A stretch of DNA of 64,000 nucleotides from Hymenobacter sp. DG25A (GTDB lineage: Bacteria > Bacteroidota > Bacteroidia > Cytophagales > Hymenobacteraceae). Positions 1 to 9,069 of the stretch are shown piece by piece; the stretch's first letter is position 1; each line of letters begins with the position of its first letter. The notes beneath the pieces were generated by a model. The model did no database searches. It had not been told where the DNA came from and saw nothing but the letters and a program-made list of their open reading frames with translations. The stretch covers positions 3,286,001-3,350,000 of the forward strand of contig NZ_CP012623.1 of the NCBI RefSeq assembly GCF_001280305.1, given 5' to 3'. The translations under genes were made by a program, and so were the position numbers.

Positions 1-33
1 CACGCCGTATAATCAGCATAACACCGAAAAAGA

Positions 34-642
34 ATGAAGAAATTATTGATCATAGCCGTGCTGGCTGCATTGGGCATAGGTGGCTACCTGTATTATAAGC
101 GACTGACAGGCGGGCCGGAGTATGCGTTGATACAGGCGGTGAAAGCAGCGAAAATGCACGACGTAGCCACGTTTGAGCACTACGTAGACCTGCACACGCT
201 GACAGATAACCTGGTGGAGCAAATGACTGACCAGCGCGTGATGGAAGCCATTCCGGGTGGGAGCAGCATGCTGATGCAGGGCGCGCTTCGCTTGCTTAAA
301 CCGCAGCTGGGCCAGGTAGCCCGGCAGGAGATAGTGCGCTACATTGAAGCCAACCCGGACCAGGCCGCAGCCCGGCCGGCATTGCCCGTGAAGGTGCTGG
401 GGATGGCCGGATCCATTATCAGCCCCGATAGCCGCTTTAAGGGTATCAAATACAATCAGCGCCAGGGAGACGAAGCTCTGGTAGGTCTGGAGTTCACCCA
501 GCCCCGCTATGATACGACTCTGGTACTGGAGGTGAAGCTGCAGAACCAGGGTGACCACTGGCAGGTAAAGCAGATAACCAATGGAGGACAGCTGGCCCGG
601 CATGTAGCCCGGCTGGAGAAGGAGCGCAACCAAAGTCGATAA
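34..642 (+). CDS. DUF2939-like membrane-anchored protein
   Basis: The 202-residue product starts with a short basic N-terminus and one hydrophobic segment (about residues 4-20), followed by a soluble region beginning GPEYAL that resembles DUF2939 proteins, whose function is unknown. The segment could be an uncleaved anchor or a signal peptide; no lipobox cysteine is visible. The gene is convergent with the next one and separated from it by a shared hairpin. Family assignment is from pattern memory of the GPEYAL..AV..HD..F..YVD motif, so it is moderately supported; the reading frame itself is convincing. Confidence 0.72.
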   Translation: MKKLLIIAVLAALGIGGYLYYKRLTGGPEYALIQAVKAAKMHDVATFEHYVDLHTLTDNLVEQMTDQRVMEAIPGGSSMLMQGALRLLKPQLGQVARQEIVRYIEANPDQAAARPALPVKVLGMAGSIISPDSRFKGIKYNQRQGDEALVGLEFTQPRYDTTLVLEVKLQNQGDHWQVKQITNGGQLARHVARLEKERNQSR

Positions 643-664
643 CCCTCTCCTCTCAACAGCTATA

Positions 665-704
665 AAAAGCAACGGCCCACCGCAGAATCTGCAGTGGGCC
701 GTTG
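665..704. terminator. Shared hairpin terminator between convergent genes
   Basis: Inverted repeat with arms AACGGCCCAC and GTGGGCCGTT lies between the two convergent genes. The minus-strand reading ends in a run of five T, so it should terminate the minus-strand gene best; the plus-strand tail is GTTGTTGTG and weaker. Confidence 0.75.
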
Positions 705-722
705 TTGTGAAAAGCGGAATGC

Positions 723-998
723 TTAGGCTTTGCCGCGACCGGCAAAAAGGTAATAGATGATAAGACCACCCAGGGGGAAGAAGAAGATGATGGCTGCCCA
801 CAGGAGCTTCTTGCCAATAGACCAGGGCTGACGGAATACATCAATCATGGCCAGGATATCCAGAGCCAGCAACACGTAGCCCCAGGTAGCCAGACCACCA
901 TTCGCATTGTAGCGGCTGCACGAAGACATAACCAAGAGCAGGGCCAGCATAGGCAGAGCCACAGCTACACGGTTCAGATAGGGAGCAAGCTTATTCAT
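723..998 (-). CDS. Small PLDc_N-type membrane protein
   Basis: The 91-residue protein has three hydrophobic segments (about 10-25, 38-52 and 65-86). The last two, with the D-x-F-R-Q-P-W and FFFPLGG-x-IYY elements, match the phospholipase-D-nuclease N-terminal (PLDc_N) domain, which occurs alone as a small membrane protein in many Bacteroidota. No catalytic HKD motif is present, so it is not an enzyme by itself. A Cys at residue 27 follows a hydrophobic run, but the residues before it are a poor lipobox. The function is unknown. Confidence 0.75.
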   Translation of the reverse strand: MNKLAPYLNRVAVALPMLALLLVMSSCSRYNANGGLATWGYVLLALDILAMIDVFRQPWSIGKKLLWAAIIFFFPLGGLIIYYLFAGRGKA

Positions 999-1112
999 AA
1001 CAGGGAGAGTTATAGGAATGGAAGGAAGAGATTTGCCACTTCTTACGCACTATCCCCGGATTGGATATAAATATGCAAATAAAATTACGTTATTATATTG
1101 ATTATCAGATAT

Positions 1113-1745
1113 TTATGAAATATACTCCAGGATCTTACCAAGGAAATATGGGCCTACTTCCGGAATAAGCGCCAGGGTGAGCACCACCCCATACAAAGCC
1201 CCATAGAAGTGGGCATCGTGGTTGATATTATCGCCCCGCTTCCGGCCCATGTAGTAGGAGTAACCCAGGTACAGGAAGCCGAAGATGAAGCCGGGAATAT
1301 CAAAGGGCAGCGGGAAGATGCGGATGCCGGCAGTGGGTTGAAACAACACGCTGGCGAAGATGACGGATGCGACCCCGCCCGAGGCGCCTAGGCTGCGGTA
1401 GTCACGGTCGTCGCGGTGCCGCACGTAGGTGGGAATATCCGAGAGGATGATGCCGCCCAGATAAAGCAGCAGGAAAGCCAGCAAGCCCCAGGTTGTGCCA
1501 AACTGGTCCACAAACACACCTTCCACGATGGGGCTGAAGGAGTAAAAGGCCAGCATGTTAAAAATGAGGTGCATCCAGTCGGCGTGCAGGAAGCCGGAGG
1601 TGAGGAAGCGGTACCACTCATGTTGGCGCTTCACCTTGTAGGGGCTCAGGATCCAGCTTTCCAAAAGCTGCTGGTTAGACCAGGCATACACCGAAATGGC
1701 AGCCGTCAGGAGAGTTAAAACGAGGGTGGGGCTCAGATTGAGCAT
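1113..1745 (-). CDS. Rhomboid family intramembrane serine protease
   Basis: Multi-pass protein with the rhomboid core: H-x4-H-x3-N in the first core helix (H54, H59, N63 in the 210-residue form), the GASGG catalytic-serine loop (S122), and HDAHFYGALYG carrying the catalytic histidine (H179). Known members cleave membrane proteins inside the bilayer; the substrate here cannot be told. The frame is open 21 codons further upstream, but the Met at 1745 directly precedes the first helix and is preferred. It lies 120 bp downstream of the prenyl synthase gene on the same strand and may be cotranscribed. Confidence 0.9.
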   Translation of the reverse strand: MLNLSPTLVLTLLTAAISVYAWSNQQLLESWILSPYKVKRQHEWYRFLTSGFLHADWMHLIFNMLAFYSFSPIVEGVFVDQFGTTWGLLAFLLLYLGGIILSDIPTYVRHRDDRDYRSLGASGGVASVIFASVLFQPTAGIRIFPLPFDIPGFIFGFLYLGYSYYMGRKRGDNINHDAHFYGALYGVVLTLALIPEVGPYFLGKILEYIS

Positions 1746-1865
1746 GAGGAACAGGAAAACGTGAAAAAGGAGCCCATATAGCGCTCCAAAAGAGTAAAAC
1801 AGCGCCAAGTAGCTGCTAGCAAATAAGTGGCTGCCAGAAGCCGGAAAAACGCCTTAAAAGCGAGC

Positions 1866-2837
1866 CTAGCTTTCCCGCTCCATGAGCTGCAGTGCCAACA
1901 GACGGAGCGGCTCTTTGCGGTCAGCGGGAGCCGCCACCCGCTCCAGGTGGTGCAGGGCATCCTGAAAGTACGTGTTGATGAGTGCCTCCGTCTGGGCGCG
2001 AATTGCCAGCTCGTCGTAGATGGCGCGCACGGCCTCCACTTTAGCCGTTGCATCAGTAACCGGCTGGCCAATGTAGCGGGCCAGTTCCGTGCGCTGGGCG
2101 GGGCTGGCCTGCGCCTGGGCCGTGAGCAGCAGAAAGGTTTTCTTATCCGATACGATGTCGCCCCCTACCCGCTTGCCGAAGGTAGCGGCGTCGCCGTACA
2201 CGTCCAGCAGGTCGTCGCGGAGCTGGAAGGCCAACCCGATATCGGTACCGAACTGACGCAGGTGGTCAGCATCCTCCTGAGAAGAACCGCCCAGCAGGGC
2301 GCCCAGCTCCAGGGCAAAGCCCAGCAGCACGGCCGTCTTCAGCCGAATCATGTTCAGGTATTGCTCGATGCTGACCTGGGTTTCGGTTTCAAAATTCATG
2401 TCCCACTGCTGGCCTTCGCATACCTCGGCAGCCGTTTGCGAGAAGCGGCGCAGCACCTGGGGCAGCAGCTCGGGGCGTACATCCAGGAACAGCTCGTAGG
2501 CCCGCACCAGCATCACGTCGCCGCTCAGAATGGCCACGTTGGCGTTCCATTTTTCGTGCACCGTGGGCTGGCCCCGGCGCAGGGGCGCCTGGTCCATGAT
2601 GTCGTCGTGCAGCAGCGTGAAGTTGTGGAAGACTTCGGTGGCCAGCGCGGGTTTGATAATGGGGTCGAGGTCGTGGGTGAAGAGGTGCGCGCCCAGCAGG
2701 GTGAGCAGAGGGCGGATGCGCTTGCCACCCAAGCCCATGATGTAGCGAATGGGCTCGTAGAGGGCAGTGGGCTGGTGGCCGTAGTGCAGTTGGGCCAGGC
2801 CGGCGGAGAGTTTATCAGCGAAAAAAGAAAGGTCCAC
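1866..2837 (-). CDS. Polyprenyl (short-chain type) diphosphate synthase
   Basis: Trans-isoprenyl diphosphate synthase, which condenses IPP with an allylic diphosphate in the cytoplasm. Landmarks of the family are all present: GGKR (37-40), first aspartate-rich motif DDIMD (78-82), second motif DDLLD (208-212) and the lysine region following it. At 323 residues it has the usual length. A Phe five residues before the first motif fits geranylgeranyl-type chain length, but product length cannot be fixed from this alone. The product would feed carotenoid, quinone or undecaprenyl synthesis; no such genes flank it here. Confidence 0.92.
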   Translation of the reverse strand: MDLSFFADKLSAGLAQLHYGHQPTALYEPIRYIMGLGGKRIRPLLTLLGAHLFTHDLDPIIKPALATEVFHNFTLLHDDIMDQAPLRRGQPTVHEKWNANVAILSGDVMLVRAYELFLDVRPELLPQVLRRFSQTAAEVCEGQQWDMNFETETQVSIEQYLNMIRLKTAVLLGFALELGALLGGSSQEDADHLRQFGTDIGLAFQLRDDLLDVYGDAATFGKRVGGDIVSDKKTFLLLTAQAQASPAQRTELARYIGQPVTDATAKVEAVRAIYDELAIRAQTEALINTYFQDALHHLERVAAPADRKEPLRLLALQLMERES

Positions 2838-2948
2838 GGAGGAGCGGGTACGGTTCAGGGGGAAAGGTACGGAGGAAACCGGTGGAGCCCGATTTTGTCA
2901 GGCGCTGGTGAATTTCATTTGCGCAGCCTTGTAGCAGGACCTACTAGC

Positions 2949-2988
2949 AAAAAGCCCCTGACGTCCCGAAAGACACCAAGGGCTTTTT
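2949..2988 (-). terminator. Hairpin terminator downstream of rnr
   Basis: Arms AAAAAGCCC and GGGCTTTTT flank a loop of about 22 nt just past the RNase R stop codon. In the minus direction the second arm ends in a T run. Because the arms are symmetric, it could also block the opposite strand. Confidence 0.75.
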
Positions 2989-3006
2989 CATTAGATGCAT
3001 GATAAG

Positions 3007-5511
3007 CTACCGGCGGCGGTTGCCGCCTTTACCGCCGGGCTTGCCGCCGCCACTGCTGCGCTCGGGGCGGTAGCCGCGGGGCTTGCTGTTGCGGCGCTCT
3101 TCCTGCTCCCGCTGCTTTACGGAATCGGGGCGGTTGTCTACCAGCTCGAAGTCGATGGTGCGGTCTAGCAGATTGGCAGCTTTCACCACCACCTGCAGCT
3201 CGTCGCCGAACTGGATAATGCGCTTGCTGCGCTGACCCACGATGCGGTAGTTGTCTTTGTCCAGCTCGAAATAGTCGCCGGGAATGTCGCTCAGGCGCAC
3301 CATGCCTTCGCACTTATTCTCCTCAATTTCGATGTACATGCCCCACTCCGTGAGGCCCGACACCACGCCGGTGAACTGCTCGCCGATAACCTCGGACATG
3401 AACTCCACCTGCTTGAATTTGATGCTGGCGCGCTCGGCATTGGCGGCAATCTTCTCCCGCTCCGAAGAATGCTTGCACTCCTCCTCAATGGGCTCCACCT
3501 CCATGTTCTTGCCGCCTTCCAGATAGTGCTCCAGTAAGCGGTGCGCCATCATATCGGGGTAGCGGCGAATAGGGGAAGTGAAGTGGGAATAGTGGTCGAA
3601 GGCCAGACCGAAGTGCCCGCGCGGATCCGTGGTATACGTGGCCTTGGCCATGGTGCGGATAGCCAGCGTCTGGATGACGTTCTGCTCCGGCCGGCCCACC
3701 ACTTCCACCGACAAATCGTTGAGCTCAGCACTCAGCTTTTTGGGGTTAGTGAGGTCCAGCGTGTGGCCAAACTTCTGGGCGAAGAGGGCGAAGTTCTGCA
3801 GGCGGTCCGGGTCGGGGGCATCGTGCACGCGGTACACCATGGTGAGGCGCGGCTTGCGGTTTTTGAGCTTGAACACAAACTCCGCCACCTTGCGGTTGGC
3901 CAGCAGCATGAACTCCTCAATCATCTTGTGGGCGTCCTTGCGCTCCTTCACATACACGCCCAGCGGCTTGCCATTCTCATCCAGACGGAACTTCACCTCC
4001 TGGGTTTCGAAGCTGATAGCGCCCTGCTTGAAGCGGGCCGCGCACAGCTTTTTGGCAATGCTGTTCATTAGCTGAATCTCGGCGGTATAGTCGGCTTCCA
4101 GGCCTTCAATACGCTCCTGGGCTTCTTCATAGGCAAAGCGGCGGTCGGAGTGAATGATGGTTTTGCCGAACCACGAATCATAAAGCTTGCCTTCCTCATC
4201 CAGCTCAAACACGGCCGAGAAGGTCAGCTTGTCTTCGTGGGGGCGCAGGGAGCACAGGCCGTTGGAGAGGCGCTCGGGCAGCATGGGAATTACCCGGTCT
4301 ACCAGATACACGGAGGTGGCGCGGTGCTTGGCCTCGCGCTCCAGCTCGGTGTTGGGGCGTACGTAATGGGTTACGTCGGCAATGTGCACGCCAATTTCCC
4401 AGTGGCCGTTTTCCAGCTTCCGGATGCTCAGGGCATCATCAAAGTCCTTCGCGTCGGCGGGATCAATGGTGAAGGTGGTGATGTCGCGGAAGTCGCGGCG
4501 GCGGGCCATTTCCTGCACGTGAATGGCCTCCGATATAGTTTCCGACTCGGCTTCTACCTCCGAAGGAAACTCAAACGGCAACCCAAACTCAGCCATGATG
4601 GCGTTAATCTCGGCCTCGTTCTGGCCGGCGGGGCCAAAGCTGCGCAGCACTTCCCCCACCGGCGACCGGCTGGGGTCTTCCGGGAAATCAATAATGCGCA
4701 CCAGCACCTTCTCGCCGTTGCGGGCTTCCTGCAGGTTCTCGAAAGGCACGAACACATCAAAGTACAGCTTACGGTTGTCGGGCTTCACAAAGCCGATACC
4801 ACCCTGCACCTGCAGGCGGCCCACTACTTCGGGGCGCACTCGCTTGAGCACTTCCACCACGTCGCCCACGGGGCGGCCGTCGCGGGAGCCGCGCAGGCGT
4901 ACGCGCACTGTGTCGCCGTGCATGGCGTACATCAGCCGGTCCGTGAACACGCGCACGTCCTGCTCGCTTTCTTCACTGATGATGAAAGCGTATTTGTCGG
5001 TGGCCAGGGCCACGGTGCCGGTTATCACCTCGGCAGCGCCACCGCCATGCTCGCGCCGACGGCGGGCACCGGAGGGCTCGTCACCGGGAAAGTCGAAACC
5101 AGCTTCGCGGCGGCGGTGCACCACGGGGTCCTGACCGAACTCGGATTCCACCGGACGGCCACCACCGCGGGGCTTCATGTCCTCTTGTTTTCTGCGCGTA
5201 TTTCGGCCGCTGGCGGGCTCGGTAGCCTGCTGTAGGGCACTGGCATCGGTCAGACGATAGTCGTCGTTCTGAAGCAGCGTAAGCAGGCCGGTTTTGCGCA
5301 GCGCCTTCAGATGGCTGAAAATATCGTCGCGCTGCTCTTTGGTGGTCACGCCAAGGCGGCGGGAGAGTTGGCGGTAGGAAAATACTTTGCCCGGGTTGTC
5401 GCGGAATATGCGGAACAGCTGGTCTTTGCTGATTGGGGCAGCGGCGTTGTCACCGCGGGTCGCCTTCGCGCGAGGGGCGCGGGGGGCGGCAGAGTCGTCT
5501 TTTTCTTTCAT
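3007..5511 (-). CDS. rnr: Ribonuclease R
   Basis: Processive 3'-to-5' exoribonuclease of the RNB family (834 residues). Domains in order: N-terminal winged helix (about 30-90), linker, cold-shock-like domains (about 160-310), the RNB catalytic domain with its aspartate cluster in DPADAKDFDDA (about 350), a C-terminal S1 domain (about 725-805) and a strongly basic Arg/Gly-rich tail. This order distinguishes RNase R from RNase II. It degrades structured RNA and takes part in rRNA and tmRNA quality control in known organisms. It is monocistronic here, with a terminator behind it and a palindromic repeat about 220 bp upstream of its start. Confidence 0.95.
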   Translation of the reverse strand: MKEKDDSAAPRAPRAKATRGDNAAAPISKDQLFRIFRDNPGKVFSYRQLSRRLGVTTKEQRDDIFSHLKALRKTGLLTLLQNDDYRLTDASALQQATEPASGRNTRRKQEDMKPRGGGRPVESEFGQDPVVHRRREAGFDFPGDEPSGARRRREHGGGAAEVITGTVALATDKYAFIISEESEQDVRVFTDRLMYAMHGDTVRVRLRGSRDGRPVGDVVEVLKRVRPEVVGRLQVQGGIGFVKPDNRKLYFDVFVPFENLQEARNGEKVLVRIIDFPEDPSRSPVGEVLRSFGPAGQNEAEINAIMAEFGLPFEFPSEVEAESETISEAIHVQEMARRRDFRDITTFTIDPADAKDFDDALSIRKLENGHWEIGVHIADVTHYVRPNTELEREAKHRATSVYLVDRVIPMLPERLSNGLCSLRPHEDKLTFSAVFELDEEGKLYDSWFGKTIIHSDRRFAYEEAQERIEGLEADYTAEIQLMNSIAKKLCAARFKQGAISFETQEVKFRLDENGKPLGVYVKERKDAHKMIEEFMLLANRKVAEFVFKLKNRKPRLTMVYRVHDAPDPDRLQNFALFAQKFGHTLDLTNPKKLSAELNDLSVEVVGRPEQNVIQTLAIRTMAKATYTTDPRGHFGLAFDHYSHFTSPIRRYPDMMAHRLLEHYLEGGKNMEVEPIEEECKHSSEREKIAANAERASIKFKQVEFMSEVIGEQFTGVVSGLTEWGMYIEIEENKCEGMVRLSDIPGDYFELDKDNYRIVGQRSKRIIQFGDELQVVVKAANLLDRTIDFELVDNRPDSVKQREQEERRNSKPRGYRPERSSGGGKPGGKGGNRRR

Positions 5512-5735
5512 GTAGAAAACGGGCCGCCAGTGGTTGTCTTTTTCGCAGGCGGCGGGGTTGAGTAAGAGGAAAGCTTCGGAGTTGTTACGAAGCTTCCGGG
5601 AATAAGGTAATAGCGCCCTAAAGTGGCTTTGAAAAGATGATACGGAATATATCGGCGAATAACTATTTCTAGCCGAAAATGCGAGGTTATGCTTGGGTTA
5701 AGGATGACAACAAAGCCGCCATATCAAGCTTGACC
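5512..5735. other. Intergenic region upstream of rnr, no gene seen
   Basis: Non-coding stretch that must contain the rnr promoter. I could not find a convincing TTG-N19-TAnnTTTG match on the minus strand. A short inverted pair, AAGCTTCGGA and ACGAAGCTTCC, lies near 5570-5600. The rest of the gap up to 5863 is occupied by a palindromic repeat. Confidence 0.5.
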
Positions 5736-5834
5736 GTCATGTCGAGCGGAGCCGAGACATCTCGCGTGCTGAGGTTGTGTTGCTAATTACTATTTACCAC
5801 ACTAGCGAGATGTCTCGGCTTCGCTCGACATGAC
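5736..5834. repeat. Family A palindromic repeat, copy A1
   Basis: A 99-bp imperfect palindrome with outer arms GTCATGTCGAGC and GCTCGACATGAC and inner arms around GAGACATCTCGC. The centre contains GCTAATTACTA. Related copies lie at 51501-51588 and 53658-53755. It begins about 30 bp beyond the stop codon of the ABC transporter gene and is wholly intergenic. Confidence 0.9.
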
Positions 5835-5863
5835 AACGGGCCTTGAATAAACCGGCTTCCCTC

Positions 5864-7879
5864 CTACGCCCGGCTGGCGACGGCGGCGCGGATATCGGCC
5901 GGCTCATCTTTGGGAATGGCAGCCAGCAGCTGGCGGGTGTACTCGTGCTGGGGGTTGGCGTAGACCTCGGCCGCGGGGCCGCTTTCCACAATCTGTCCCT
6001 GGCGCATCACTAGGATCCGGTCGCTCATGAAGCGGGCCACCGACAGGTCGTGGGTGATGAATAGATAGGTGATGCCGAACTCCCGTTTCAGGTCGTTTAG
6101 CAGGTTGAGTACCTGCGCCTGCACCGATACGTCGAGGGCGGATACCGCTTCGTCGCAGATGATGCATTTGGGTTGCAGGGCCAGGGCGCGAGCAATGCAG
6201 ATGCGCTGGCGCTGGCCGCCGCTGAACTCATGCGGGTAGCGCAGGTAATGCTCCTCCTTCAGGCCCACCGTGCGCAGCAGCTCCAGCACGCGGGCCTTCT
6301 GTTGTTGCTTGGTGCCGCCTACGCCATGCACGCGCATGGGCTCCAGAATGGCTTCGCCAATCGTCATCATAGGGTTCAGGGCCGCATACGGGTCCTGAAA
6401 CACCATCTGAAACTCCCGCCGCCGGCGGCGCAGCTCACCAGCCGGCAACTTAGCCAGATCAACTCCTTCGAACAGCATGCTGCCCGAGGTAGGTTCCACC
6501 AGCCGCAGCAGCGTGCGCCCCAGGGTGGTTTTGCCGCAGCCCGACTCCCCTACCAGACCCACCGTTTCGCCGGGGTAAATATCAAAGCTCACCCCGTCCA
6601 CGGCCCGCACGTATTCCGTCTTGCGGCGCAGGAAACCCTTCCGGATGGGGAAGTGCACATTCAGGTTTTCTACCTGCAGCAAGGGTTTTGGTTTTGGAGC
6701 TGCGGGGTTGGCAGCAAGACCAGATTGAGGCTGTTCCGAAACGTCCTCTACCTCCACTTTAGGCGGCTGACTTACGGGGCGGTTGGCTGAAATGTCTTGC
6801 AGCTCTGCCACCATCGGAATGCCGGTTGCCTCAGCGGGCAAGGGCAGGCCAGATTCAGCAGCAGGAGCCGTTTCCAGACCGAAAGCAGGCTCTTTTGGGC
6901 GTGAAACGGGATGTTCCACGGGAAACGTTTTGGTGGTTTCAGCGCCGTTGTAAGAGGATTCACCTGTTTCAGCAATAGGCAGTTGCACCGAGGCACTTTC
7001 AGTCGTAATGAAGCTTCCATCGGCCGTTTCCTGCATAAAATCGGCTACCACGGGTAATCTTTTTCGGCCTACCGATAATTTTGGCCGGCAGGCCAGCAAC
7101 CCTTTCGTGTAGGGGTGCTGGGGGTTGGTGAAGATGTCCAGCACGGCGCCCTGCTCCACCACGCGGCCGCGGTACATGACCAGAATCCGGTCCGCAATTT
7201 CGGCTACCACGCCCAGGTCATGGGTAATGAAGATGACGGCGGTGTTGTGCTCCCGGCGCAGGTCATCGATGAGGCGGAGCATGCGCGCCTGCACGGTTAC
7301 GTCCAGGGCCGTGGTGGGCTCGTCGGCAATGAGAATGGCGGGGTTGCAGGCCATAGCCATGGCAATCATTACGCGCTGCTTCTGGCCGCCGCTTATTTCG
7401 TGGGGGTAGCTTTTGAAGATCTTTTCCGGGCGGGGCAGCTGGGCCATGGTGAACAGCTCCACGGTGCGGGCTTCGGCTTCTTTTTCATTGAGCTTAGTGT
7501 GGAGGCGCAGGGCCTCTACCACCTGGCTGCCGCAGGTATACACGGGGTTCAGGGAGGTCATCGGCTCCTGAAAAATCATGCTGATGTCGTTGCCGCGCAC
7601 CTGCTGCAACTCTTTATCGGTCAGCTTTAGCAGGTCCACCTCCCCCAGCGCTTCCGACTGAAACCAGGCTTCGCCGGTAGTAATACGGCCGGGCGGCAGC
7701 GGAATCAGCCCCATCAAAGCCAAAGACGTCACCGATTTGCCCGAGCCCGACTCGCCCACAATAGCCAGCGTTTCGCCCCTTTTCAGCTCAAACGAGATAC
7801 TATCCACGGCCCGCGTGTTGCCGCGGTGGCTGGCGAAGTCAATAGTGAGGTTACGAACGGAGAGAATGGGCTGAGACAC
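5864..7879 (-). CDS. Fused dual ABC transporter ATPase, oligopeptide/dipeptide type
   Basis: Two complete nucleotide-binding domains in one chain, like a DppD-DppF or GsiA-type fusion that powers peptide uptake. The first has GESGSGKS (42-49) and signature SGGQKQR; the second has GESGCGKTT (about 430) and SGGQRQR; both have Walker B and switch-His segments. They are joined by a low-complexity linker of about 120 residues rich in Pro and Glu. I start it at the GTG at 7879 ([10 protein letters not shown]), 671 residues. An in-frame ATG at 8005 would add 42 atypical residues and begins inside a palindromic repeat, so it is probably not used. No permease or binding protein lies nearby. Confidence 0.9.
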   Translation of the reverse strand: MSQPILSVRNLTIDFASHRGNTRAVDSISFELKRGETLAIVGESGSGKSVTSLALMGLIPLPPGRITTGEAWFQSEALGEVDLLKLTDKELQQVRGNDISMIFQEPMTSLNPVYTCGSQVVEALRLHTKLNEKEAEARTVELFTMAQLPRPEKIFKSYPHEISGGQKQRVMIAMAMACNPAILIADEPTTALDVTVQARMLRLIDDLRREHNTAVIFITHDLGVVAEIADRILVMYRGRVVEQGAVLDIFTNPQHPYTKGLLACRPKLSVGRKRLPVVADFMQETADGSFITTESASVQLPIAETGESSYNGAETTKTFPVEHPVSRPKEPAFGLETAPAAESGLPLPAEATGIPMVAELQDISANRPVSQPPKVEVEDVSEQPQSGLAANPAAPKPKPLLQVENLNVHFPIRKGFLRRKTEYVRAVDGVSFDIYPGETVGLVGESGCGKTTLGRTLLRLVEPTSGSMLFEGVDLAKLPAGELRRRRREFQMVFQDPYAALNPMMTIGEAILEPMRVHGVGGTKQQQKARVLELLRTVGLKEEHYLRYPHEFSGGQRQRICIARALALQPKCIICDEAVSALDVSVQAQVLNLLNDLKREFGITYLFITHDLSVARFMSDRILVMRQGQIVESGPAAEVYANPQHEYTRQLLAAIPKDEPADIRAAVASRA

Positions 7880-7947
7880 GGAGGGCAGGTAGCACGAAGC
7901 AAAGCTTCGCAAGTGAGGCAGGTAAAGATAAGCGGGGAAGAATTGTG

Positions 7948-8089
7948 GCACGCACAGTAGCGCGAAGCTCCGGCTTCGCGTACGAGCAACGCGAGTAACA
8001 GGCATATGCTGATGTTGATGACGACTACAAGCGCGCTGGAATTCGCTTCGCTCATACGCGAAGCCGGAGCTTCGCGCTACTGTGCGTGC
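7948..8089. repeat. Family B palindromic repeat, copy B1
   Basis: Long imperfect palindrome (142 bp) with outer arms GCACGCACAGTAGCGCGAAG and the complementary end at 8070-8089. The inner part carries GCTCCGGCTTCGCG and its complement. Copies B2 and B3 lie at 25681-25785 and 43483-43589. It sits between the lspA terminator and the start of the ABC gene. Confidence 0.9.
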
Positions 8090-8094
8090 TACGC

Positions 8095-8131
8095 AAAACG
8101 GCCCGCTGGAACAAGTCCGGCGGGCCGTTTT
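8095..8131 (-). terminator. Hairpin terminator downstream of lspA
   Basis: Arms AAAACGGCCCGC and GCGGGCCGTTTT lie 19 bp past the lspA stop. A T run follows the hairpin in the minus direction. Confidence 0.8.
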
Positions 8132-8149
8132 GGCTGGTAATGGGTGGCG

Positions 8150-8806
8150 CTAAGCTACTTCGGAGGCTTCGGCGTCGTGGCGGGCCTGGGCGGCGGCTAC
8201 GTCATCGGCGGCCAGGGGGTGCGCTTGCTCATGATGTCCGAAAAAGCGGTTCTGGAACACCAGAATCAGCATAACACCTACGAAAATGGCCGCATCGGCA
8301 ATATTGAAAATAGGCCACAGCGACACGTGCGAGCCGCCTACCAGCGGCCAGGACATGGGCAGAAAGCCTTCGTAGATATCCACGTACAGCATGTCAATCA
8401 CCTGCCCATGAAACCAGGGCGTAGGCGAGCCAAAGGGGGCATTTTCGTAGATAACGCCGTAGAAAATGGAGTCGATGACATTACCGATGGCGCCGCCCAG
8501 AATCATGGCCACGCACACGATAAAGCCATTAGGCGCGTGCTGCTTCCACAGCTTGTAGATGTAGTAGGCAATGCCCGTGACGGCTACCAAGCGGAAGCTG
8601 GTGAGCAGGATTTTGCCGTAGGGCGGCGGCAGCTCTACCCCGAAGGCCATGCCGGGATTCAGCGTGTAGTGCAGCTTAAACCAGTCACCCAGCAGGTGAA
8701 TTTCGCCGGGCATACCCATGGGCATATAGCGGTGCACCGTCCACTTTGAGAGCTGATCAATGACGATGACCAGCAGCGCCACCAGGTAGTATTTCCAGTA
8801 CTTCAT
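8150..8806 (-). CDS. lspA: Signal peptidase II (lipoprotein signal peptidase)
   Basis: Inner-membrane aspartyl protease that cleaves the signal peptide of prolipoproteins after lipid attachment to Cys. The protein has four hydrophobic segments and the two catalytic blocks: GGAIGNVIDS with D112 and FNIADA with D171. At 218 residues it is longer than the roughly 165 residues typical of Proteobacteria, because of an insertion between the blocks (about 115-160) and a polar C-terminal tail rich in Ala and His. The many lipoproteins in this window, such as GldJ and the DUF4382 protein, would be substrates. Confidence 0.95.
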   Translation of the reverse strand: MKYWKYYLVALLVIVIDQLSKWTVHRYMPMGMPGEIHLLGDWFKLHYTLNPGMAFGVELPPPYGKILLTSFRLVAVTGIAYYIYKLWKQHAPNGFIVCVAMILGGAIGNVIDSIFYGVIYENAPFGSPTPWFHGQVIDMLYVDIYEGFLPMSWPLVGGSHVSLWPIFNIADAAIFVGVMLILVFQNRFFGHHEQAHPLAADDVAAAQARHDAEASEVA

Positions 8807-8811
8807 TTGTG

Positions 8812-8842
8812 AGAAGTGAGAGGTTAGAAGTGAGAAGTGAGA
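8812..8842. repeat. Short direct repeats upstream of lspA
   Basis: The decamer AGAAGTGAGA occurs three times (8812-8821, 8826-8835, 8833-8842), directly before the lspA start codon, in what should be its 5' untranslated region. The function is unknown; slipped-strand variation is possible. Confidence 0.6.
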
Positions 8843-9069
8843 CTTCGCCCTGACGTAGTGTCAGCATCGGAACCTCTCCCCTCTCCAGGTACAAAGTGAC
8901 GAAGAATTTTAGACTTTCCGGTGGGAAGCGGCCTGTCCATTCTCCTGCCCTCTGGTATATATTTTTCGGGCGTTTTGTGCCCTTTTAAGCCGATTTAGCG
9001 GGGCTGCAAAATGCTTTGTGCGGCGGTGTGCCAACCGACCTTTCTACAGAATCGGTTGGCACTTCAGCC

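Noticed and set aside
5736..5834. Family A palindrome considered as a CRISPR-like or single terminator element
   Set aside because: Copies are dispersed, not in an array with spacers, and the 99-bp length with conserved centre exceeds a simple terminator.
8005..8007. ATG start for the ABC transporter gene
   Set aside because: It lies within palindromic repeat B1 and adds residues unlike any ABC N-terminus.
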